Source: Oceanobacillus sp. J11TS1 (lineage in GTDB: Bacteria > Bacillota > Bacilli > Bacillales > Amphibacillaceae). Taken from it: a stretch of DNA of 61,244 nt. Positions 54,246 through 61,244 of the stretch are shown in pieces. The notes beneath the pieces are model-generated. The model was given only the letters and a program-made list of their open reading frames with translations, did no database searches and had not been told where the DNA came from. The DNA lies in contig NZ_BORO01000022.1 of the NCBI RefSeq assembly GCF_018333215.1, positions 1 through 61,244 on the forward strand, in the 5' to 3' direction. The position numbers and the translations under genes are program-made. How positions within the stretch are numbered: position 1 is the stretch's first letter; every line of letters begins with the position of its first letter.

Positions 54246-55460
54246 TTATAGTAAACTCTCTTTTTCTAGTAAATAACTATATGGAATGTCAAAAAATATA
54301 TAACGCTGCTGAGGTAATGGGTAAGCATACGTCCTGATGAGTTCGGATCGTTCAATATCTGTATACAAATCAGATAATATCCCTTTTTTCTCTATATCCA
54401 TCCGCATGATATTTTCAAAAAAGTAAGGACGCCAGCTCCAATTTTTATACAAGCTTTCTTGAACTAATACCCAATTCCCTTGGTCATCTTTTTCCACATT
54501 TGCAGAGACTTGCAACCCGACATGGTTACAGATATATATTCGAAATACAAAAGATTCACAGCCCTTAGCCAGTTTTAATAGCCAAGAGTCATCCTTCGCA
54601 GGCTTTGTATGGGAAAGCAGCCCATTTATTGTCTCGTGAATCGAATCTAATAATGCAAATTGTGCCTTCGCTTTCTGTTGTTCATAACTAACAAACTCTC
54701 TAAAATACTCGGTTAATTTGTTCTTACAGCAATCTTCCTCGATAAAATTCTGCTGTGGATGAACCAGATAGCTTCCTTGATAATACTCACCGCCGCTCCT
54801 CCAGGCAAAATTCAATTGATTATAAGAGCGAATCCCTTTAAATAATAAGGAGGCACCTATTTTTCTTGATAACATCGATACCCCAAAATAAACATCTTTA
54901 TATAAATGCGGCAGTAAATCGTCCTTTAAAAAAGAGGTGTCTACTTTGATAAAAGAAGGATGTAAAATTGCTAATTGATTTAAGACACTGTTTGGATACG
55001 CTAATTCAATACTAATTTTAACACCCAATGTCTTTAAATATTTAATAATATGGCCTAAACGATCCATATTGCTCGGTAAACTGACATCTTTGATTTCCAG
55101 GATAATGGTATGTAAGTCCAATCCCCGTTCCTCAAAATCATGTAATAAATTAATAAAGGTTTCTCCATTATCACGGACTAATAATGCTGCATCGTAGTAA
55201 AAGGAAAGGCAACCTGAATAATTTTCTTTTAATTTCTTTTCGATGGCATTTTGGTGGATATATTTATTCACTTCGAGTCGAAACTCGTCGGGAATAGATG
55301 TATCATCAAAGAGCCAATCCAAACGTTGTTCTTTATTATTTTCATCGAGGTAATAAGCAATCACTTCATAGCCGCTGATCAACTGGTTATCCGCACGGAT
55401 AATCGGCTTATAATAAGGAAGTAATTGTTCCAAATCTATTAATATATCTAATGGATCCAT
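54246..55460 (-). CDS. ykuI: degenerate EAL-domain protein YkuI
   Basis: The 404-residue product matches B. subtilis YkuI: an EAL domain (about 1-250) followed by a PAS-like domain (FRIYICNHVG, then NWSWRPYFFENIMRM and IPYSYLLEKESLL). YkuI binds cyclic-di-GMP but is not an active phosphodiesterase. Here decay goes further. Glu32 and Glu122 remain, but the metal-binding Asp pair (DN in B. subtilis YkuI) is EL at 152-153, the loop Asn has become Tyr (FYYDAALL), and the Glu of the YED/AEG motif is Lys (LLFKGI). It should be a sensor or effector at most. GGGGGAG precedes the ATG at 55460. Confidence 0.87.
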   Translation of the reverse strand: MDPLDILIDLEQLLPYYKPIIRADNQLISGYEVIAYYLDENNKEQRLDWLFDDTSIPDEFRLEVNKYIHQNAIEKKLKENYSGCLSFYYDAALLVRDNGETFINLLHDFEERGLDLHTIILEIKDVSLPSNMDRLGHIIKYLKTLGVKISIELAYPNSVLNQLAILHPSFIKVDTSFLKDDLLPHLYKDVYFGVSMLSRKIGASLLFKGIRSYNQLNFAWRSGGEYYQGSYLVHPQQNFIEEDCCKNKLTEYFREFVSYEQQKAKAQFALLDSIHETINGLLSHTKPAKDDSWLLKLAKGCESFVFRIYICNHVGLQVSANVEKDDQGNWVLVQESLYKNWSWRPYFFENIMRMDIEKKGILSDLYTDIERSELIRTYAYPLPQQRYIFFDIPYSYLLEKESLL

Positions 55461-55984
55461 ACTAACTCCCCCTTAGTTTTATTATACCATATTCTATTTC
55501 AAGCCTTTTTGATCTTTCTGTTGGCAATCATAATAAATCGGTTCTTATCAAAAATCTAAAATTCACAAATTAAATATTGATTTTTGAATACGCTGTGTAG
55601 AGATGTCTTTTTCAAACAATTGAATTATTCTCTCCTATTCCTCAATATCAAATCAAAGCACTTATAACTATACAAGATGAAATAGTGAAAAAATATCAAC
55701 AAGTCGTTGGAAAATACATACTACCTTTCAACTATGTTGTCAATAGCCATTTCATATTTTTCAACAGGATTCAAAAATATGTAGAAGTTTTCATGAACAT
55801 TTTGTGAAGTGTTTCTCAAACTCTTGTAATTTTCTTCTAACGGTATTAACATTATCTCTGCTATAACATAATACTATTTAATTGTGTGTTCAAAAAACAA
55901 GAAAAAGTCCTTTTCGAGCTTGTTTGAACAACCTCTTAATAGAAACAAACATTTTTATACACAATCCAAGGAAGGGGTATCAAT
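55461..55984. other. 524-bp divergent region between ykuI and qoxA
   Basis: This A/T-rich region should hold the qoxABCD promoter. A TGCTATAACATAAT stretch at 55858-55871 resembles an extended -10 box. A miniature inverted-repeat element (55887-55930) lies between it and the qoxA ribosome site (AAGGAAGGGG). No gene is visible. Confidence 0.45.
55887..55930. repeat. miniature TGTTC-type inverted-repeat element in the qox leader
   Basis: TGTTCAAAAAACAAG at the left end pairs with CTTGTTTGAACA at the right, making a 44-bp hairpin. It belongs by its ends to the family at 10906, 36049 and 48396 and lies about 55 bp upstream of qoxA. Confidence 0.55.
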
Positions 55985-56872
55985 ATGAAGTTGAAGTGGA
56001 CCTATTTAGCATTCTTAGCAGGTATCGCTAGCTTACTAGCAGGCTGTGAACCATTACTCGTACTTAATCCAAAAGGTCCTCAAGCAGAGACGACTGCAAA
56101 TGTGATTTGGATTTCAATTATTACAATGTCAGTTATTGTCATTGTTGTCCTAGTAATGCTGACAGTTATTTTATTAAAATATAGAGCATCTAAGCAAGAT
56201 CCAGATTACGAGCCTCCGCATATTGAGGGAAATAAGTATTTGGAAGGTATTATTGTTGGAATTCCAATTATCATTGTTGCCTTTTTATCTGTGGTTTCCG
56301 CTACGTCAACTCATCAAGTGGAAAATCCTCCAGAAGGATATGACGCAGACGAACCACTCGTTATTTATGCTTCATCGTCTAACTGGAAATGGCATTTTAG
56401 CTATCCAGAACAAGATATTGAAACAGTCAACTATGTTTTCATTCCAACAAATCAAAATGTAGAGTTCCGTTTATATTCTCATGGAACGATTAGTAGTTTT
56501 TGGGTTCCGCAACTCGCAGGACAAAAATATGCAATGGCTGATATGACAAACTACCTTAACGTTGTAGCAGAAGAGCCTGGAGAATATGTCGGAAGAAATT
56601 CTAACTTTAATGGAGAAGGCTTTGCAGAAAATGATTTTACTGTAACAGCCATGGCACCAAGCGAATTTGATTCTTGGGTAGAAGATATTCATAATACTGC
56701 CGAACCATTGACAGAAGAAAAATTTGAAGAATTATTAGAGCCTGGACATTTAGGCCGAATGACTTTTACTGGTACACATCAAGATTTCAAGCCTGCACCA
56801 GAAGGAGAAAACAGCCCTCATCATCACGGATCATCTGATTCTGAAGATGACGGAGAACACCATCATCATTAA
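55985..56872 (+). CDS. qoxA: aa3-type quinol oxidase subunit II
   Basis: QoxA is the membrane-anchored subunit II of the cytochrome aa3-600 menaquinol oxidase. The 295-residue lipoprotein has lipobox LAGC (Cys21), two membrane helices (about 41-65 and 88-107) and a cupredoxin-like outer domain (YASSSNWKWHFSYPEQDIET to LNVVAEEPGEYVGRNSNFNG). The CuA cysteines of cytochrome c oxidases are absent, as expected for a quinol oxidase. The C-terminus ends in a His-rich and acidic tail (HHHGSSDSEDDGEHHHH). AAGGAAGGGG precedes the ATG. It heads qoxABCD. Confidence 0.95.
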   Translation: MKLKWTYLAFLAGIASLLAGCEPLLVLNPKGPQAETTANVIWISIITMSVIVIVVLVMLTVILLKYRASKQDPDYEPPHIEGNKYLEGIIVGIPIIIVAFLSVVSATSTHQVENPPEGYDADEPLVIYASSSNWKWHFSYPEQDIETVNYVFIPTNQNVEFRLYSHGTISSFWVPQLAGQKYAMADMTNYLNVVAEEPGEYVGRNSNFNGEGFAENDFTVTAMAPSEFDSWVEDIHNTAEPLTEEKFEELLEPGHLGRMTFTGTHQDFKPAPEGENSPHHHGSSDSEDDGEHHHH

Positions 56873-56947
56873 TAAAGCCGTTTGGGCAAATGTACTTTGG
56901 GAGAAATGCCTAAACATTTTTCAGCTCTAGAAAGGAGTTTTATCATT

Positions 56948-58897
56948 ATGGATTTTTTCGATAGATTTTCTATTCCACCCCATGACGATCCAATGCTTTA
57001 TGCGTCTATCGTGGCCATTGCTATTGTAAGTATTGCGATTGTTGTAGGCCTTACCTATTTTAAGAAATGGGGCTACCTTTGGAATGAATGGTTAACAACT
57101 GTTGACCACAAACGAATTGGAATCATGTACATTATTTCAGCATTGCTCATGCTCTTCAGAGGTGGCGCAGACGCTGTTATGATGCGATTACAAACCGCAG
57201 TTCCTGATAATACATTTTTAGATGCACAGCACTACAATGAAGTCTTTACCACACATGGTGTTGTTATGATTATTTTCATGGCAATGGCATTTATTATCGG
57301 TATGATGAACTTTGTTGTTCCTTTACAAATCGGTGCAAGAGACGTTGCTTTTCCTCGTCTGAATGCACTTAGCTTCTGGTTATATTTTGCTGGAGCAATG
57401 TTATTCAATCTTTCTTTCGTTGTCGGAGGATCTCCAGATGCTGGATGGACGAACTATTATCCACTAGCAGGTACGGATTTCAGTGAACACGTTGGTGTAA
57501 ACTACTATAACTGGGCACTGCAAATTTCCGGTATCGGGACACTGATGACAGGAATTAACTTTATTGCCACGATTATGAAAATGCGTGCGCCTGGTATGAA
57601 ATTAATGAAAATGCCAATGTTTACTTGGTCTGCATTAATTACAAACTTAATTATCGTATTTGCGTTCCCTGTTTTAACAATCGCTTTACTGATGGGAACA
57701 TTCGACCGTCAATTCTTTACCAACTTCTTCACAACATCAGATGGTGGTATGGATATGATGTGGGCGAACTTATTCTGGATTTGGGGACACCCTGAGGTAT
57801 ATATTTTAATATTGCCTGCATTCGGGATCTATTCTCAAATCATCTCTACGTTCTCACAACGAAATTTATATGGTTATAAATCAATGGTTGCATCGATGGT
57901 TGTTATTTCTTTATTGTCCTTCCTTGTATGGGTTCATCACTTCTTTACAATGGGGCAAGGAGCAGTAGCAAATAGTATCTTCTCCATTACAACCATGGCC
58001 ATCGCCGTGCCGACCGGTATTAAGATATTTAACTGGCTGCTGACGATGTGGAAAGGAAAGATACGATTTACTACGCCAATGATGTATTCTGTAGCATTTA
58101 TTCCGCTATTTACAATCGGTGGTGTAACTGGTGTTATGCTTGCTATGGCTAGTGCGGATTATCAATATCACAACACCATGTTCTTAGTAGCACACTTCCA
58201 TAACGTTATCATTCCTGGTGTTGTATTTGCGATGATAGCTGGACTCATTTATTACTGGCCAAAAATGTTTGGTTTCATGTTAAATGAACGTATTGGTAAA
58301 TGGGCATTCTGGAATATCGTTATTGGTTTCTGTTTAGCCTTCTTCCCAATGTATATCACTGGTTTAAATGGGCAAGCAAGAAGAATGTACACTTATTCTG
58401 AATCAACAGGATTCGGACCGTTAAGCATGGTATCCTTCATCGGCGCCTTGTTACTTGCAGTTGGTTTTGTTTTAATCGTTTATAACGTTTATTACAGTTT
58501 CCGACATGCACCAAGAAATGTTGGAGACGACCCTTGGAATGCACGTTCTCTTGAATGGGCAACGCATAACCCTGTTCCAGAGTATAACTTTGCTATTACA
58601 CCAAATGTTAACTCTGAGGAAGCTTTCTGGGATTATAAAAAGAACGGTCATGACTTATTTAAAGGGAAGATTGAGGATATTCATATGCCAAATAACAGTG
58701 GCTGGTCGATTATCTTCGCAGGAATCTTCTTTGTATTCGGCTTTTGCTTTGTATTCCATGTATGGGCTGGAGTTATTATAGCCTTCCTTGGAATTATCGG
58801 CTGTATGATCTATCGTTCATTTGAAAAAGACGACGGACATCATATACACAAAGAAGAAATTGAAGAAACAGAAAAGAAATTTGGGGGTGCTAAATAA
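56948..58897 (+). CDS. qoxB: quinol oxidase subunit I
   Basis: QoxB carries the heme and heme-CuB centre that reduces oxygen and pumps protons. The 649 residues equal B. subtilis QoxB. Key segments are TVDHKRIGIMY, WGHPEVYILILPAFG (CuB His and the cross-linked Tyr), WVHHFFTMG (the two CuB His), and MFLVAHFHNVIIPG (heme ligands). I chose the ATG at 56948 (MDFFDRFSIPPHD) because AAAGGAG lies before it; the frame runs back to 56882 without a site. Its stop overlaps the qoxC start (TAATG). Confidence 0.96.
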   Translation: MDFFDRFSIPPHDDPMLYASIVAIAIVSIAIVVGLTYFKKWGYLWNEWLTTVDHKRIGIMYIISALLMLFRGGADAVMMRLQTAVPDNTFLDAQHYNEVFTTHGVVMIIFMAMAFIIGMMNFVVPLQIGARDVAFPRLNALSFWLYFAGAMLFNLSFVVGGSPDAGWTNYYPLAGTDFSEHVGVNYYNWALQISGIGTLMTGINFIATIMKMRAPGMKLMKMPMFTWSALITNLIIVFAFPVLTIALLMGTFDRQFFTNFFTTSDGGMDMMWANLFWIWGHPEVYILILPAFGIYSQIISTFSQRNLYGYKSMVASMVVISLLSFLVWVHHFFTMGQGAVANSIFSITTMAIAVPTGIKIFNWLLTMWKGKIRFTTPMMYSVAFIPLFTIGGVTGVMLAMASADYQYHNTMFLVAHFHNVIIPGVVFAMIAGLIYYWPKMFGFMLNERIGKWAFWNIVIGFCLAFFPMYITGLNGQARRMYTYSESTGFGPLSMVSFIGALLLAVGFVLIVYNVYYSFRHAPRNVGDDPWNARSLEWATHNPVPEYNFAITPNVNSEEAFWDYKKNGHDLFKGKIEDIHMPNNSGWSIIFAGIFFVFGFCFVFHVWAGVIIAFLGIIGCMIYRSFEKDDGHHIHKEEIEETEKKFGGAK

Positions 58898-59496
58898 TGA
58901 AACACGATTCTAATTTGCCTCTTGAATATAGCACCGAAACGAATGAAATGAACATCCTAGGATTTTGGATATTCCTAGGTGCGGAAATTATGTTATTTGC
59001 AACATTATTTACAACGTATTTTGTCTATGTCGATCGTGGCGTTGGTAACGGGCCGGCTGGATCAGAGATTTTTGAACTAACACCCGTTATGATTGAAACC
59101 ATCCTGCTTTTAACAAGTAGTTTTACAATCGGTTTAGCCGTTCACGCTATGCGTATTAACCGTGTAAAAGCAATGATTGGTTTTATGATCGTAACTTTGC
59201 TGTTAGGTGCCGGGTTTATCAGCTTGGAAGTTTATGAATTTATTCATTACTACCATGAAGGTGCCACTTTGCAAACTAGCGGATTCACTGCCATCCTTTT
59301 AACAACGCTTGGGACACACGGAGCTCACGTAACACTCGGATTATTCTGGGGGATTATGATTATCATCCAAACGCTTCGCAATGGCTTAAATGCTAGAACA
59401 GCGAATAAATCATTTATATTCTCTCTATACTGGCACTTCCTAGATGTTATGTGGATCTTCATTTTCAGCTTTATTTACTTGAAGGGAATGATGTAA
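58897..59496 (+). CDS. qoxC: quinol oxidase subunit III
   Basis: QoxC is the membrane subunit III of the quinol oxidase, without redox centres. The 199-residue protein has five hydrophobic helices and typical segments (NEMNILGFWIFLGAEIMLFA, LTTLGTHGAHVTLGLFWGIM, SLYWHFLDVMWIFIFSFIYL). Its ATG overlaps the qoxB stop by one base, so translation is coupled. qoxD follows after one base. Confidence 0.95.
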   Translation: MKHDSNLPLEYSTETNEMNILGFWIFLGAEIMLFATLFTTYFVYVDRGVGNGPAGSEIFELTPVMIETILLLTSSFTIGLAVHAMRINRVKAMIGFMIVTLLLGAGFISLEVYEFIHYYHEGATLQTSGFTAILLTTLGTHGAHVTLGLFWGIMIIIQTLRNGLNARTANKSFIFSLYWHFLDVMWIFIFSFIYLKGMM

Positions 59497-59497
59497 C

Positions 59498-59782
59498 ATG
59501 AGAGAACTTTTTCCAATGAAACAGGTTAACGGGTTTATCTTTTCATTACTCCTGACTGTTATTGCATTAAGCGTCTACTTCTTTGACATGTCTTTTGCAA
59601 TGGGATTAACAATTCTTATCGTTACAGCATTCATTCAAGCAGCTGTACAATTAGTTGTCTTTATGCACGCAGGAGAAAGCAAAGATAAACACGCCATTTA
59701 TGCAAATACCATCTATGGTGTAGTGATTGCCGTCCTCACCATTTTAGGTTCCTTACTTGCTATGGTATGGGGATATAATTAA
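59498..59782 (+). CDS. qoxD: quinol oxidase subunit IV
   Basis: QoxD is the small subunit IV, with three membrane helices in 94 residues (FIFSLLLTVIALSVYFFDMS, AFIQAAVQLVVFMHAGES, VVIAVLTILGSLLAMVWGY). It assists assembly of the CuB centre in related oxidases. It begins one base after the qoxC stop and ends the operon; a strong terminator and a 3'-UTR-family repeat follow. Confidence 0.94.
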   Translation: MRELFPMKQVNGFIFSLLLTVIALSVYFFDMSFAMGLTILIVTAFIQAAVQLVVFMHAGESKDKHAIYANTIYGVVIAVLTILGSLLAMVWGYN

Positions 59783-59803
59783 AATAAACGTACTGAATTC
59801 GAG

Positions 59804-59840
59804 AAGCTCAAGCAGCCATCACCTGCTTGAGCTTTTTTTA
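59804..59840 (+). terminator. qoxABCD terminator
   Basis: AAGCTCAAGCAG (59804-59815) pairs perfectly with CTGCTTGAGCTT (59823-59834), followed by a T tract that runs directly into the repeat at 59837. Confidence 0.92.
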
Positions 59841-59935
59841 TCTCCTAAGCAAAGGAAGTTCGACTAATGCCGAGCCGCTCTCAAGGAACGGGGGCGCAAT
59901 CTCTATATTCTTAAGCAGGCGCGCTGCGCTTTTGT
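59837..59935 (+). repeat. 3'-UTR repeat family, copy C (full length)
   Basis: Read on the plus strand, it begins TTTATCTCCTAAGC, includes AAGTTCGACTAATGCCGAGC, CTCTCAAGGAACGGGGG and GCGCGCTGCGCTTTTG, and ends at the stop codon of the convergent 59935-60168 gene. It aligns throughout with copy A (36299-36395, minus strand). Substitutions in the second hairpin (CCCCC to CTCTC) still pair with GGGGG through wobbles. Confidence 0.8.
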
Positions 59936-60168
59936 TACGATGACTGGTTTTGTTTTTGATTCTTTCCTCTAATATTTTCTTCTACAGCAACAAGGAACAA
60001 TCCCATAATAAAGATAAATGTGCCCCCCTCAGCTAACCCAATACCTATAGCTGTCACAATAGTTACAGCGCTTACAAAATAACCATATATAAACATTATT
60101 GCACCAATTGTAATTAATGTCCCACTAACTAGAGACAAGCCTTTTAACAATTTTTCATTTATTTTCAT
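59935..60168 (-). CDS. small two-helix membrane protein, unknown function
   Basis: The 77-residue product has two hydrophobic segments (about 10-31 and 43-61, GLSLVSGTLITIGAIMFIYG and FIFIMGLFLVAVEE) and a polar C-terminal tail (NQKQNQSS). AAAGGAGATGA precedes the ATG at 60168. It is convergent with the qox operon, and its stop codon abuts repeat copy C, which on this strand lies downstream. I do not recognise a family. Confidence 0.65.
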   Translation of the reverse strand: MKINEKLLKGLSLVSGTLITIGAIMFIYGYFVSAVTIVTAIGIGLAEGGTFIFIMGLFLVAVEENIRGKNQKQNQSS

Positions 60169-60366
60169 CTATCTCATCTCCTTTTAATTATAGTATGCAT
60201 TTTGTTCGATAATTTGTCAATATTTTTGTGGCAATTTATTGAACATGCCATTTTATTCTTGACATGTGACTTTCGGATTATTTTTCTCCGCTTATTCAAA
60301 AGGCATGGATTTCCCCTTCGAAACACTATATACTGAGACTATACAATATATATAGGAGGTTGAAAG

Positions 60367-61113
60367 ATGAAAACGAAGCTATTATCCGTATGTTTTGCAT
60401 TTATTCTTATGATTGGTCTTTTACCTTCCCAAGCATTTGCGATTGCTGCTGATGATCCGGAATTAGAAGAATTTTTAGAATCCATTGATTGGGAATTAGA
60501 GGATTACGAGGAATACCTAGCTGAATTTGATTTTGAATTAGCCGATTTTGAAGAAGTTGATTATCTTGGTACACCAGTTACTGAAGAAACTTTAGAGGAT
60601 ATTTATAATACATACAATTTAAACCACGACGAATTAAATAAACTGCTCTATGAAGAGGAAGGTTTCCTTGAGGAAGGTGAAGATTTCACAGATAGCTTCT
60701 GGTATATGTTTATCGAAGACATTGAGCTTAGTTTAGAACTGATTGCTAGTGATCCGTTGGGAAGTAATGAAGAATTTTCTGAGGAAGAAATCTCTGAGGA
60801 AAATTTACAAGCTGTTGCTGAAGAACATGGTTTTGACTCGATTGAGGAATTAGAAGAGCTTTTTAACACTTACGAAGATAGCATCAATAATTATACAACG
60901 CTTTATGAAATTAAAACCGGAGCTGAGATGTATATAGCTTTGGAAGACGAGGAATTGCTGGAAGATAATGATTTATCAAGTGAAGATGAGCTTTGGGAAG
61001 AGGATTACCTTCAATTAGATACATTCGAAAATCCAATCATATCCGAGGACCCTATTTTAGATATTTACGCTATGATTGCAATCATGCTGTTAGAATCTGC
61101 AGCTGACCTATAA
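60367..61113 (+). CDS. exported, very acidic protein (processed acidic surface protein-like)
   Basis: The 248-residue product starts with a signal peptide (MKTKLLSVCFAFILMIGLLP, cut near SQAFA) and is dominated by Asp, Glu and Leu (DDPELEEFLESIDWELEDYE). This resembles the 'processed acidic surface protein' family, whose members usually end in an LPXTA sortase signal. No such signal is seen; the protein ends in IYAMIAIMLLESAADL. It may be a short family member or truncated at the 3' end. AGGAGG lies before the ATG. A repeat-like GAGGCTGGGACAT sequence and a terminator follow within 30 to 80 bp. Confidence 0.6.
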   Translation: MKTKLLSVCFAFILMIGLLPSQAFAIAADDPELEEFLESIDWELEDYEEYLAEFDFELADFEEVDYLGTPVTEETLEDIYNTYNLNHDELNKLLYEEEGFLEEGEDFTDSFWYMFIEDIELSLELIASDPLGSNEEFSEEEISEENLQAVAEEHGFDSIEELEELFNTYEDSINNYTTLYEIKTGAEMYIALEDEELLEDNDLSSEDELWEEDYLQLDTFENPIISEDPILDIYAMIAIMLLESAADL

Positions 61114-61147
61114 TTTCAAAGAGGCTGGGACATAACTAGCCAAAAAT

Positions 61148-61196
61148 AAAAAAGATGGATTTCACATTGAGTTTTGAAGTGAAATCCATCTTTTTT
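61148..61196 (+). terminator. terminator of the acidic protein gene
   Basis: AAAAAAGATGGATTTCAC (61148-61165) pairs perfectly with GTGAAATCCATCTTTTTT (61179-61196), followed by GAAATC. The GAGGCTGGGACATAACT block precedes the stem. Confidence 0.85.
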
Positions 61197-61244
61197 GAAA
61201 TCATTTATAAGTAGATACATAAAAAAGCGGCTAGAGGCAGTGTA

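Overview
The window is low-GC Firmicute chromosome. Protein sequences and gene order point to the Bacillaceae, most probably Oceanobacillus or a close relative such as Virgibacillus: most products closely resemble Bacillus subtilis proteins, but blocks that lie far apart in B. subtilis are joined here and a mevalonate-pathway gene (mvaS) is present. This is core chromosome with a scatter of small intergenic repeats. No prophage, transposase gene, CRISPR array, rRNA or tRNA was seen.

Layout. (1) 1-15.7 kb is the spx/fab/med block: pepF, coiA, mecA, spxA and yjbC (competence and Spx/MecA regulated proteolysis), a secreted glycoside-hydrolase-like protein, trpS behind a Trp T-box, yjbA, fabF-fabH behind a FapR operator, med and a yjaV-position gene, yjzD. 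(2) 16-23.2 kb is the yit block: uppP, yitW, yitV, yitU, a NifU-N protein, an inserted tetR-ykkC-ykkD efflux operon, a lipoprotein, yitT, yitS. (3) 23.3-44.7 kb matches the B. subtilis tyrS-to-ytnP region: tyrS behind a Tyr T-box, a class A penicillin-binding protein, acuABC, ccpA, aroA, ytxH-ytxG behind a probable SigB promoter, murC, sftA, ytpR-ytpQ-ytpP, ytoQ, a DUF84 NTPase, ytoP, ytzB, ytnP. (4) 44.9-61.2 kb is more mixed: a YhdT/PanF-type symporter pair, a FUSC-type membrane protein, mvaS, sbcC-sbcD, a degenerate EAL protein (YkuI), the qoxABCD quinol oxidase, a small membrane protein and an acidic exported protein.

Regulation visible in the sequence: two T-box leaders with matching specifier codons (TGG for trpS, TAC for tyrS), a FapR box under the fabH promoter, a SigB-type promoter before ytxG, one perfect cre match between ytnP and the symporter genes, and many intrinsic terminators. 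Several genes use GTG or TTG starts; start choice here was decided by Shine-Dalgarno spacing and, for fabH, tetR and the penicillin-binding protein, also by promoter position.

The most interesting unexplained signal is a set of dispersed repeats. One family (36.3, 39.1 and 59.8 kb) always lies just 3' of a gene in the same orientation, and base changes between the two full copies largely keep three hairpins: it looks like a structured 3'-UTR/terminator RNA element. A second family with TGTTCAAA-type inverted ends has a 208-bp copy lodged between mvaS and its terminator and three miniature relatives, one in the qox leader. A third (AAAGAGG-TGA-ACAAAAG ends) lies at 46.9 kb, with a one-ended relative at the right edge. 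All homology statements are recalled family knowledge, not database searches.
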